The notes under the pieces: model-generated | Databases searched by the model: none | What the model was told of the DNA's origin: nothing | What the model saw: only the letters and a program-made list of their open reading frames with translations | Translations under genes and position numbers: made by a program | Shown here: in pieces, positions 1 through 5,842 of the stretch | How positions within the stretch are numbered: position 1 is the first letter of the stretch | Layout of the letters: each line of letters starts with the position of its first letter | DNA from: Dehalococcoidia bacterium | GTDB taxonomy: Bacteria > Chloroflexota > Dehalococcoidia > SAR202 > UBA11138 | Length of the DNA: 6,965 bases | NCBI GenBank assembly: GCA_012270665.1 | Contig: JAAXHY010000115.1 | Coordinates: forward strand, 1-6,965 | Reading direction: 5' to 3'

Positions 1-15
1 TAGCTGGACGCTGTA

Positions 16-504
16 CTAGTCCCTTCTGAGCTTGAATAGAACAAACACGGCAAATGCCCGGCGGTCTCTGACAGGAATACTCTCGAAGTCTCCGATAGCT
101 GCCTTAGTTTCCTGAATGAATTGCAATACGCCAGACCGTGTGAAGGGTTCAAGAGGGTCGTAGTCGGCCTTGTTGCGAATCTCCTGCATCTTCACAAACT
201 GACGGGCGAAGTCTCTGATTGCGCGCGGGAAGTGTGTATCCAAGATTGGCTTTCCTGGGCCCCGCGTGCATTTCCTTTTGACCTCTCCGTGGTCTAACGC
301 CCTATATGCTTGTCTCCATGCTTGGTTGGTTTGACTTGGTGATCGCGGACCGACAAGAAGGTCGGCGCAGTTGTTGGCTAGAGTATGGAACAACGCGTAG
401 TAGGTTGTGCTCACGGCTCTCCGCAATTCGACCTGTCTGGGCCTCCCCAGTCCTTCACCAGCAGCCAGGCTATCTGCGACTACTAAAAGATCAGCAGGGT
501 TCAC
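16..504 (-). CDS. HEPN-like (UPF0332-like) protein, second gene of a two-gene module
   Basis: The 162-residue product looks like a HEPN helical-bundle protein. The clearest signature is RRAVSTTYYALFH at residues 28-40 (the R..YYA.F pattern), followed by RNKADYD at 110-116, which resembles the R..ADY end of UPF0332-type HEPN proteins. The canonical HEPN ribonuclease motif R-x4-6-H is not seen: the position after RNKAD is Tyr115, not His. HEPN families include toxins, antitoxins and RNA-processing or RNA-binding proteins, so the role here stays open. I chose the GTG at 504 because it forms a GTGA overlap with the stop of the preceding gene and has a GGAG 11 nt upstream. A GTG at 531 would add nine residues and a 31-bp overlap. 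The protein is basic (about 26 K/R against 18 D/E), opposite to its acidic partner. No signal peptide or membrane segment is evident. The HEPN call is fairly firm; the function is not. Confidence 0.8.
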   Translation of the reverse strand: MNPADLLVVADSLAAGEGLGRPRQVELRRAVSTTYYALFHTLANNCADLLVGPRSPSQTNQAWRQAYRALDHGEVKRKCTRGPGKPILDTHFPRAIRDFARQFVKMQEIRNKADYDPLEPFTRSGVLQFIQETKAAIGDFESIPVRDRRAFAVFVLFKLRRD

Positions 505-806
505 GACAGCATCTTCTCCAATTCCGGCCACTCCGATTTCTCTACGAACAACTGTGTCGGTATTCCGGGATATCCAAGCTCCAAAGCCCGAGACCAGAGA
601 GAATCAGATAGCCTAAGTGTCCACGTTGGGTCCAACTTGCTCTGGTCCCCATGAAAAACGATGTACGAGTGCAAGTACTCCTCACCATCGTCGTCGACAC
701 GAGACATTACAACTATGGGGCCGAACTCGAACTCATCCTCGAAGCGTTCATTGAGCAAGTCCCGGATCATTGTCTTTATCTCGTTGGTGGCCTCAGATGT
801 TACCAT
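501..806 (-). CDS. Small acidic protein of unknown family, partner of the HEPN-like protein
   Basis: I do not recognise a named family for this 101-residue protein. It is strongly acidic (21 D/E against 9 K/R). An N-terminal helix-like stretch (about 5-25) precedes strand-like segments at 29-35 and 44-52, separated by the acidic turn DDDGEEY (38-44). A LDPTW motif follows at 58-62, and a final FVEKSEW segment lies at 87-93. This looks like a compact alpha/beta domain. It lacks the G-S-x-A-R-G type motif of the MNT nucleotidyltransferases that often accompany HEPN proteins. The ATG at 806 is preceded by GGAGAAGG (810-817) at suitable spacing. Its stop overlaps the GTG start of the HEPN-like gene, so translation of the two is probably coupled. 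By analogy with toxin-antitoxin operons it could be the neutralising partner or a regulator; that is inference from context and charge only. Confidence 0.75.
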   Translation of the reverse strand: MVTSEATNEIKTMIRDLLNERFEDEFEFGPIVVMSRVDDDGEEYLHSYIVFHGDQSKLDPTWTLRLSDSLWSRALELGYPGIPTQLFVEKSEWPELEKMLS

Positions 807-809
807 CGC

Positions 810-817
810 CCTTCTCC
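810..817 (-). promoter_or_regulatory. Ribosome binding site of the small acidic gene
   Basis: The minus strand reads GGAGAAGG three bases before the ATG at 806, with the GGAG core 7 nt from the start. This purine-rich match supports the 806 start and shows that the module has its own translation initiation signal. Confidence 0.6.
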
Positions 818-900
818 AGAGTGCATATCGTGTGTCAGTTGGCCTGTTAATTGTATCAGGGTACTGAGGTAGAGAGTGGAGATAGGCAGTTGTACTCTGG
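816..900. repeat. Imperfect 10-bp inverted repeat around the module's promoter region
   Basis: CCAGAGTGCA at 816-825 and TGTACTCTGG at 891-900 are inverted copies with one mismatch, 65 bp apart. They bracket the candidate -10 element at 850-858. One arm touches the ribosome binding site of the acidic gene. It could be a split operator for autoregulation. However, a 9-of-10 match in a gap this size is not rare by chance, so this is a weak call. Confidence 0.25.
850..858 (-). promoter_or_regulatory. Candidate extended -10 promoter of the acidic/HEPN module
   Basis: The minus strand reads TGATACAAT, matching the extended -10 form TGnTATAAT at all but one position. No good -35 is seen 16-18 bp upstream, which extended -10 promoters can tolerate. 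Transcription would start near 843, giving a leader of about 37 nt before the ATG at 806. The rest of the 134-bp gap (807-940) shows no other gene, and no stem followed by a T-run after the acyl-CoA dehydrogenase-like gene. Confidence 0.4.
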
Positions 901-940
901 CGGTCGAAGCTACGACTCTACCTGCGTTCAACCGGAATTC

Positions 941-2110
941 TCATTCCCCCATTCCAATCTCCGACGCTAACGCCTCCCGTTCCTCATCGCCCGCTTCTCG
1001 TTCAGCCAGCTCGCGCCTACTCAGCCGCTCGAATCTCCCGGCGTCCGCAGACTGTGGATCGTCAGCCGACAGCAGCGCGCGAGGCCCGACGACCTGACGA
1101 GCCGTATCAGACAAACCCGCCGCCGCCGCTCTTTGCCATAACGAAGCCAGCGAATCGGCCCACTCCGACTGACCGTACTGGCTTCGTTCCCACGACGCTC
1201 GCATCCTGAGCAGACGCGATACCCGGCTCGCAATGTACGCCTCCACCAATACCCGCGCCCGTATCGGGTCCGCGCCAAGCGTTCGACCGCCGGATTGTGT
1301 GTGACGCGCGTAATCAATCAGCGCGTCCGTCTCCGTCTCCACCCAACCCGGCAGGTCGGCATTCGGATCAAGCGAGACCTGCGTATCTACGACACGATGA
1401 CCGTCTCCCTCCTGCCCCAGCACATCGGTCCGCAGTACCCACACATCATCGAACTGGACCGAACGCGCGGATATGGCGGACAGCGTTCTGGAAGGCGTGA
1501 GCGTAATGCCCCCGGACGCGGCATCCACAAGCAGGCATACAGGCTGCGGCTCGGCATCCTGGGACTCGACCAGCGCGACTATCCACAGTATATCGGGCGC
1601 GCCGCCAAGACCCCGGAACATACCCGACCCATTGACTATGTACCCATCCGCGTCCGGCGTGGCGATCAGCCCAACCGAATCGTGATCCAGCGCGGCCGAC
1701 CCATCCAAGCGCCGCGACACGGAGACGTCATGCCGCCAAACAGCCCGTTCCCCTCTCGACAGAGATCGAACAAGTCGCGTCCGCTGAGCTTCGCTTCCCC
1801 AGCCAAACAGAGCGACCCTCAAAGCCTGCGCCTCACCCTGTACCAGAGAAAGCAGGCCGCGACGGTTCAGCTCTTCCAAAACCACGACGGTCAAGTCGGC
1901 AGACAGATCAGCCCCACCATATTCAACCGGCTCGGACGGCGCGAGCCAACCCGCGCTTCCAATCTTGCGAGTAATCTGAGCGAGAGTAGACACGTCTTCC
2001 GTCGTATCGTAGAGCGAGCCGGCATTCCCGGGGACATTCCGGTCTAGCCAGCAAGATACGCTCTGGCGGAATTCTTGCTGTTCAGGAGTGTACTGGTACG
2101 AAAAATCCAA
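941..2110 (-). CDS. Divergent acyl-CoA dehydrogenase-like protein, probably lacking standard catalytic motifs
   Basis: The 389-residue product has the length and three-part layout of acyl-CoA dehydrogenases, flavoproteins that oxidise acyl-CoA to enoyl-CoA. There is an N-terminal helical domain (about 5-118, with GWLAPSEPVEYGGADLS at 54-70), a middle beta domain (about 122-230, with DGYIVNGSGMFRG at 155-167) and a C-terminal helical domain (about 238-389). Family hallmarks are missing. The usual TEPxAGSD flavin/substrate segment is replaced around 129-138. The ER-containing helix that carries the base in some subfamilies reads SLDPNADLPG (246-255). The C-terminal GGTSEI-type motif is replaced by AGDEEREALASE (373-384). 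It may be a non-catalytic subunit of a heteromeric dehydrogenase, a repurposed fold or a decaying gene; the intact frame argues against simple decay. The TTG start at 2110 lies 22 bp after pheT with a weak GAGAG site, and no upstream in-frame ATG exists. Co-transcription with pheST is likely. Confidence 0.8.
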   Translation of the reverse strand: MDFSYQYTPEQQEFRQSVSCWLDRNVPGNAGSLYDTTEDVSTLAQITRKIGSAGWLAPSEPVEYGGADLSADLTVVVLEELNRRGLLSLVQGEAQALRVALFGWGSEAQRTRLVRSLSRGERAVWRHDVSVSRRLDGSAALDHDSVGLIATPDADGYIVNGSGMFRGLGGAPDILWIVALVESQDAEPQPVCLLVDAASGGITLTPSRTLSAISARSVQFDDVWVLRTDVLGQEGDGHRVVDTQVSLDPNADLPGWVETETDALIDYARHTQSGGRTLGADPIRARVLVEAYIASRVSRLLRMRASWERSQYGQSEWADSLASLWQRAAAAGLSDTARQVVGPRALLSADDPQSADAGRFERLSRRELAEREAGDEEREALASEIGMGE

Positions 2111-2132
2111 TTCAGTCTCTCGCAGCGCTAGT

Positions 2133-4616
2133 CTATCCCCGCAGCTCCGCGTTCAGATTGCGGCTCAGTTGTCGAAGTATGTCGTTCTGGAAGCGGTCCA
2201 CCTGCTCAGATGTCAGCGTGCCTCGGTCAGACTGGAACACCACCCGGAACGCGACCGACTTACGTCCCTCGGGCACCCCTTCGCCCGAATAAATGTCGAA
2301 CGGCGCGCTCCGGACCACAAGCGCGTGTCGCTCTATGATCTCCCTGATACCGGACACCGGCACATCTTCGTCCACCACAATCGCGAGGTCGCGGTACGAC
2401 TCCGGGTAGCGGCTGGAACTTTCGTAGGTCAGGCTCACGCCGCCGACAGCCGACAGCAGCGCGTCCATGCTGATCTCGAACATCGCCACCGGATACGCAT
2501 CCAGGCCGAACTTCTCCAGCACCCTGTCCTGCACCTCACCTATGACTCCAAGCGTTACCCCGCCTGCCGTCAACCTAGCCGCGCGACCGCGCTGAAGAAT
2601 CGAGTCTTCCGACAGTTCGTAGTCCACTTCTATCCCCAGCGCGGAAAACAGACTCTCTAGTGTGCCCTTCGCATCGAAGAACCCCATTTGCGCGTCCTGA
2701 GCTATCCAGGACGCTCCAAACCGTGGGCCGGACACCACACCTACCAGCATCTCCCGCTCCTCGGGCAGATCCCGTTCCTTCGCCTCCGGCTTGGGAATAT
2801 AAACCCGGCCGACCTCGAATATACGGATACCCTCACCCTGGGCTATCCGCCGGTTGTAAGAGAGCGTATTCAGGACGTTCGACCTCAGGCTGGTCCTCAT
2901 ATATTCCCATTCTCTGCTCAGGGGGTTTGCAAGGCGCAAAGGCGGATTCGACTCATCTAGCGCATCCACCGCTTCGAGGTTCTGCAAGGTCGTAGGGGAG
3001 TACGAGATGGTCTCCTGCATACCGGCCGCGGCCAGCAGGTCTCTAACCGTATCCTTCAGCTGGGTCATGGGCTGCGGCTGCCAGTGTGGTATCGAGCCGG
3101 AGAGCATCGTCGTGGGCATCGAGTCATATCCGATGACGCGCGCCAGTTCCTCCACCAGGTCGTCCTCGATGGAGATGTCCGAGCGCCAGTATGGGACTTT
3201 CAACCAGAAAGTATCGCTCCGCTCCGACGACGGTCTCGCCTCCAGGGTCTCTATCAGGTCTATCAGACCGCCCGGTTGTTCGGCCTCCTCGAATCCAAGC
3301 GACTCGAGCGTCCGCTTTATCTGCGAAGTTGGGTAATCAACGCCTAACACCTGCCTTATGCGCGAGCGACTGAGCTTTACGGTCGGGGGCTCGCGATCTG
3401 CCTCCGCAGGATAGAGATCTATGACCCCTTTGGCAGCAGTCCCGCCGCACAACTCGACGATGAGCTTGGTCGCCCGTCGAAGGCCCACTGGCGCAAGCGC
3501 CGACCGAATGTCGCGTTCAAATCTGTCCGATGCGTCCGTCCGCATCCCAAGCGCCGCGCGAGTTCGCCTCGTATTCACCGGATTGAAGCTCGCCGACTCC
3601 AGCAGTACTGCGCTGGTCTCCTCAGTCATCTCAGAGTTCGCCCCACCCATCACGCCGGCAAGGCCTACCGGGTCGCGTGAGTCGGAGATGGTGAGCATCG
3701 GCGGCCTCAGTTCGCGCGCCTCTCCGTCCAGAGTGGTCAGCGTCTCCCCTTCCCGCGCTGACCTCACGATGATCGTATCGTCTCTGCACTTGTCGAAGTC
3801 GAATGCGTGCAGCGGCTGACCGTATTCCAGCATCACGTAGTTCGTTATGTCTACCACATTGTTGATCGGACGCTGACCCGCCTTGAGCAGCGCGTCCTGC
3901 ATCCACGACGGCGAAGGTCCGATCTTCACCCCCGTGATCAGGCTCGCCGTGTAGCGATAGCACAGGTCGGGATCCTCGATCTGGATATTGACCATATCCT
4001 CGATCTCGCGCCCCTCTTCAGGATACGAACTGTCGGGCTCGGTCACTCTCTCTCCGTTGATTGCGGCCACCTCATGCGCTATCCCCAGGATGGACAGACA
4101 GTCCGGCCTGTTCGACGTGACCTCAGCATCCAGCAACGCATCGCCCAGATATTCCCCGAGTGGAGTACCCACCGGCGCGCCCGCGTCCAGCACCAGAATC
4201 CCGTCGTGGTCCTCCCCCAATCCGAGCTCTAAAGACGAACACACCATCCCCGCCGATTCCACACCCCGAATGCGCGCCCGTTTCAGCGTCTCCACCTTCC
4301 CAGAGCGTGGACTGAACATCCGCGCGCCCTCTTTGGCGAACGCGATCTTCTGGCCCGCCGCAACGTTTGGCGCGCCGCACACGACGGTCGCGGTCTCCCC
4401 TCCGATGTCCACTGTCGGCAGTTTTAGCCGGTCCGCATTAGGATGAGGATTCACTTCCAGCACGTGACCCACCACGATCTTGTCCGGCTCCCACTCTCCG
4501 CCAATCACCTCTACTTCCCCAATCTCGACCCCCGCCATAGTGAGCTTGCGCGCCAGCTCGTCAGGCGTGTCAGCGACAGGCACATACTTCTTCAGCCATG
4601 AAATCGGTACTAACAT
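2133..4616 (-). CDS. pheT: Phenylalanyl-tRNA synthetase beta subunit
   Basis: With PheS this forms the cytoplasmic alpha2-beta2 enzyme that charges tRNA-Phe; the beta chain supplies editing and tRNA binding. The 827-residue product has the full bacterial layout. It opens with MLVPISWLKKYV. An OB-fold tRNA-binding domain follows at about 39-150, with NPHPNADRL at 56-64. The B3/B4 editing region spans about 165-400 (VTSNRPDCLSILGIAHE at 166-182). The B5 domain ends in YWRSDISIEDDLVEELARVIGYD (476-498). A catalytic-like core covers about 515-715, and a C-terminal ferredoxin-fold anticodon-binding domain covers about 733-826 (RYPESYRDLAIVVDE, 736-750). The frame stays open to an ATG at 4685, but I place the start at 4616: the family begins MLVP there, a good Shine-Dalgarno precedes it, and the extra 23 residues would be encoded across an intergenic hairpin. 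Nothing essential appears missing. Confidence 0.97.
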   Translation of the reverse strand: MLVPISWLKKYVPVADTPDELARKLTMAGVEIGEVEVIGGEWEPDKIVVGHVLEVNPHPNADRLKLPTVDIGGETATVVCGAPNVAAGQKIAFAKEGARMFSPRSGKVETLKRARIRGVESAGMVCSSLELGLGEDHDGILVLDAGAPVGTPLGEYLGDALLDAEVTSNRPDCLSILGIAHEVAAINGERVTEPDSSYPEEGREIEDMVNIQIEDPDLCYRYTASLITGVKIGPSPSWMQDALLKAGQRPINNVVDITNYVMLEYGQPLHAFDFDKCRDDTIIVRSAREGETLTTLDGEARELRPPMLTISDSRDPVGLAGVMGGANSEMTEETSAVLLESASFNPVNTRRTRAALGMRTDASDRFERDIRSALAPVGLRRATKLIVELCGGTAAKGVIDLYPAEADREPPTVKLSRSRIRQVLGVDYPTSQIKRTLESLGFEEAEQPGGLIDLIETLEARPSSERSDTFWLKVPYWRSDISIEDDLVEELARVIGYDSMPTTMLSGSIPHWQPQPMTQLKDTVRDLLAAAGMQETISYSPTTLQNLEAVDALDESNPPLRLANPLSREWEYMRTSLRSNVLNTLSYNRRIAQGEGIRIFEVGRVYIPKPEAKERDLPEEREMLVGVVSGPRFGASWIAQDAQMGFFDAKGTLESLFSALGIEVDYELSEDSILQRGRAARLTAGGVTLGVIGEVQDRVLEKFGLDAYPVAMFEISMDALLSAVGGVSLTYESSSRYPESYRDLAIVVDEDVPVSGIREIIERHALVVRSAPFDIYSGEGVPEGRKSVAFRVVFQSDRGTLTSEQVDRFQNDILRQLSRNLNAELRG

Positions 4617-4620
4617 CTGT

Positions 4621-4626
4621 TCCTCT
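4621..4626 (-). promoter_or_regulatory. Ribosome binding site that fixes the pheT start
   Basis: The minus strand reads AGAGGA with 4 nt (ACAG) before the ATG at 4616. The upstream alternative ATG at 4685 has no comparable purine-rich site. This decides between an 827- and an 850-residue PheT. Confidence 0.7.
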
Positions 4627-4653
4627 CTTGCCGCGCTTCTACAAAACGAATTT

Positions 4654-4673
4654 GGGCGACCGCCCGGTCGCCC
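4654..4673 (-). promoter_or_regulatory. Perfect GC-rich hairpin between pheS and pheT
   Basis: GGGCGACC and GGTCGCCC form a perfect 8-bp stem around a 4-nt loop (GGGC on the transcribed strand). A ninth complementary pair lies inside the loop but would leave only two bases. In the direction of transcription it is followed by AAATTCGTTTTG, so the T-run is offset and interrupted. It lies 33 nt after the pheS stop and 37 nt before the pheT start. It could be a weak terminator or attenuator, or an RNA-processing or stabilising stem that tunes the pheS:pheT ratio. The inverted repeat is certain; its function is inferred. Confidence 0.55.
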
Positions 4674-4705
4674 TGTGTATGCCATGAGCGGCCGGACGGC
4701 TTGAT

Positions 4706-5761
4706 CTAACTAAACTGGCGCAGAAAACGCAGGTCGTTCGAGTAGAACAGCCGGATGTCCTCGATGCCGTGCTTCAGCATCGAAATCCTCTCCGGCCCCA
4801 TTCCGAACGCGAAGCCTGTGTAGATATTGGGGTCGTACCCCACACCATCCAGCACCTTCGGATGAACCATCCCCGCCCCCATGATTTCTATCCAACCCGT
4901 ATCGCCGCACACGCGACATCCGCCACCGTCACACAGGAAGCAGTCTATCGCCATATCCACACCCGGCTCCACGAACGGGAAGTAATCGCACCTGAACCGC
5001 ACCTTGCGGTCCACACCAAAAATTCGCCGCGCGAACTCGTACAGCGTGCCTTTGAGGTCGGTCATCGTGATGCCCCGGTCCACCGCAAGCCCTTCTATCT
5101 GGTAGAAGTGCCACTCGTGTCTTGGGTCCGTCGCCTCATAGCGATAACACTTCCCCGGAACCACCACCCGCACCGGAGGATCGGTAGCTTCCATAATACG
5201 CGCCTGCATGGGCGACGTGTGCGTCCTAAGCAGCATCGGACGCTCGCCGTTCTCATCCTCGTAATCAATCCAGAGCGTATCCCACATATCTCGCGCAGGG
5301 TGGTCCTTGGGAATGTTGAGCATCTCGAAATTGTAGTAGTCCCACTCGATTTCTGGCCCCTCCACGACGCTGAATCCCATCGAGGCGAACGCGGCGCAGA
5401 TCTCCCTCACGATCCGGGTTGTTGGGTGGATTCCCCCGCGCGGCACCGGCCAGCCGGGCAGCGTAACGTCAATAGCCTCGACATCAGCGGACTCCGACGC
5501 TTCCCGCTTCAGCGCATCCTCTCTCGAGGACATCGCCTCCTCGAGTGTTCGCCTGAGAGCATTCGCCGCGGCACCGGCCGCCGGTCGTTCTTCCGCAGGC
5601 AGCGATCCCAGCCCCCGGAGTATCTGGGTCAACTCCCCGCGCCTGCCCAAGTACGCGATTCGCCAGTCGTCAATGGCTTCGATGTCCGCTACCTCTTCCA
5701 GAGCGGACAACGCCTTAGGCTTTAATTCTTCGATCCGAACTGTAAACGCGGTTTGACTCAT
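4706..5761 (-). CDS. pheS: Phenylalanyl-tRNA synthetase alpha subunit
   Basis: This is the catalytic alpha chain of the class II synthetase that activates phenylalanine with ATP and transfers it to tRNA-Phe. The 351-residue product has an N-terminal coiled-coil tRNA-contacting region (about 1-90) and then the class II core. Motif 1 lies around EGPEIEWDYYNFE (134-146) and motif 2 around LLRTHTSPMQARIM (177-190), continuing to HFYQIEGLAVDR (218-229). Motif 3 is GFAFGMGPERISML (316-329). A cysteine knuckle C-x2-C-x4-C-x2-C (274, 277, 282, 285), followed by GWIEIMGAGMVHP, probably binds zinc and occurs in many bacterial PheS proteins. The ATG at 5761 gives the usual PheS N-terminus, with a modest GGGG site 5 nt upstream. 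A strong promoter lies about 40 bp upstream. pheT follows after 89 bp, the standard gene order. Confidence 0.98.
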   Translation of the reverse strand: MSQTAFTVRIEELKPKALSALEEVADIEAIDDWRIAYLGRRGELTQILRGLGSLPAEERPAAGAAANALRRTLEEAMSSREDALKREASESADVEAIDVTLPGWPVPRGGIHPTTRIVREICAAFASMGFSVVEGPEIEWDYYNFEMLNIPKDHPARDMWDTLWIDYEDENGERPMLLRTHTSPMQARIMEATDPPVRVVVPGKCYRYEATDPRHEWHFYQIEGLAVDRGITMTDLKGTLYEFARRIFGVDRKVRFRCDYFPFVEPGVDMAIDCFLCDGGGCRVCGDTGWIEIMGAGMVHPKVLDGVGYDPNIYTGFAFGMGPERISMLKHGIEDIRLFYSNDLRFLRQFS

Positions 5762-5797
5762 AATTACCCCGGTCGCCAGCGCGCGACACTAGCACAG

Positions 5798-5827
5798 ATT
5801 ATAGGTTCGCCCAGAAACGACGGTCAA
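5798..5827 (-). promoter_or_regulatory. Sigma70-type promoter of pheS-pheT
   Basis: On the minus strand TTGACC (5822-5827) and a perfect TATAAT (5798-5803) are separated by 18 bp, differing from full consensus at only one -35 base. Transcription would start near 5791, giving a leader of about 30 nt before the pheS ATG. That is too short for a T-box or a leader-peptide attenuator, both common controls of pheST elsewhere. Control is therefore probably constitutive or acts at the promoter itself. The element sits inside the 81-bp gap after the crotonase gene. Confidence 0.8.
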
Positions 5828-5842
5828 GGAAGGCTTGCCTCC

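Noticed and set aside
505..531. Longer HEPN-like protein starting at GTG 531
   Set aside because: The GTG at 504 gives the tight GTGA overlap and follows a GGAG. The additional nine residues carry no family signature.
807..940. tRNA, small RNA or terminator in the gap after the dehydrogenase-like gene
   Set aside because: No cloverleaf elements and no strong stem followed by a T-run were found; only a 4-bp GTCG/CGAC stem near 902-915.
1295..2047. 250-codon plus-strand open frame opposite the dehydrogenase-like gene
   Set aside because: It lies wholly antisense to a recognisable gene. The translation is rich in Arg, Pro and Gln with no domain pattern, typical of an antisense shadow in GC-rich coding DNA.
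2088..2660. 190-codon plus-strand open frame over the pheT 3' end
   Set aside because: It is antisense to the conserved anticodon-binding domain of PheT and has no motif of its own.
4617..4685. 23-residue N-terminal extension of PheT from an ATG at 4685
   Set aside because: There is no ribosome site before that ATG, the segment covers a perfect hairpin, and the PheT family starts at MLVP with a good Shine-Dalgarno.
4904..4942. Cysteine knuckle in PheS as a novel insertion
   Set aside because: C-x2-C-x4-C-x2-C followed by GW-E-x-G-x-GMVHP is common in PheS of many bacteria, so it is not unusual.
4769..5725. 318-codon plus-strand open frame opposite pheS
   Set aside because: It is antisense to an unambiguous pheS. 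Its His/Arg/Pro-rich composition is the complement of pheS codons, and I see no protein family.
5806..5842. Possible terminator after the crotonase gene (GGAGGC/CCTTCC hairpin)
   Set aside because: Only about five pairs form, one of them G-T, with no T-run at the right place, and the segment overlaps the pheS promoter.
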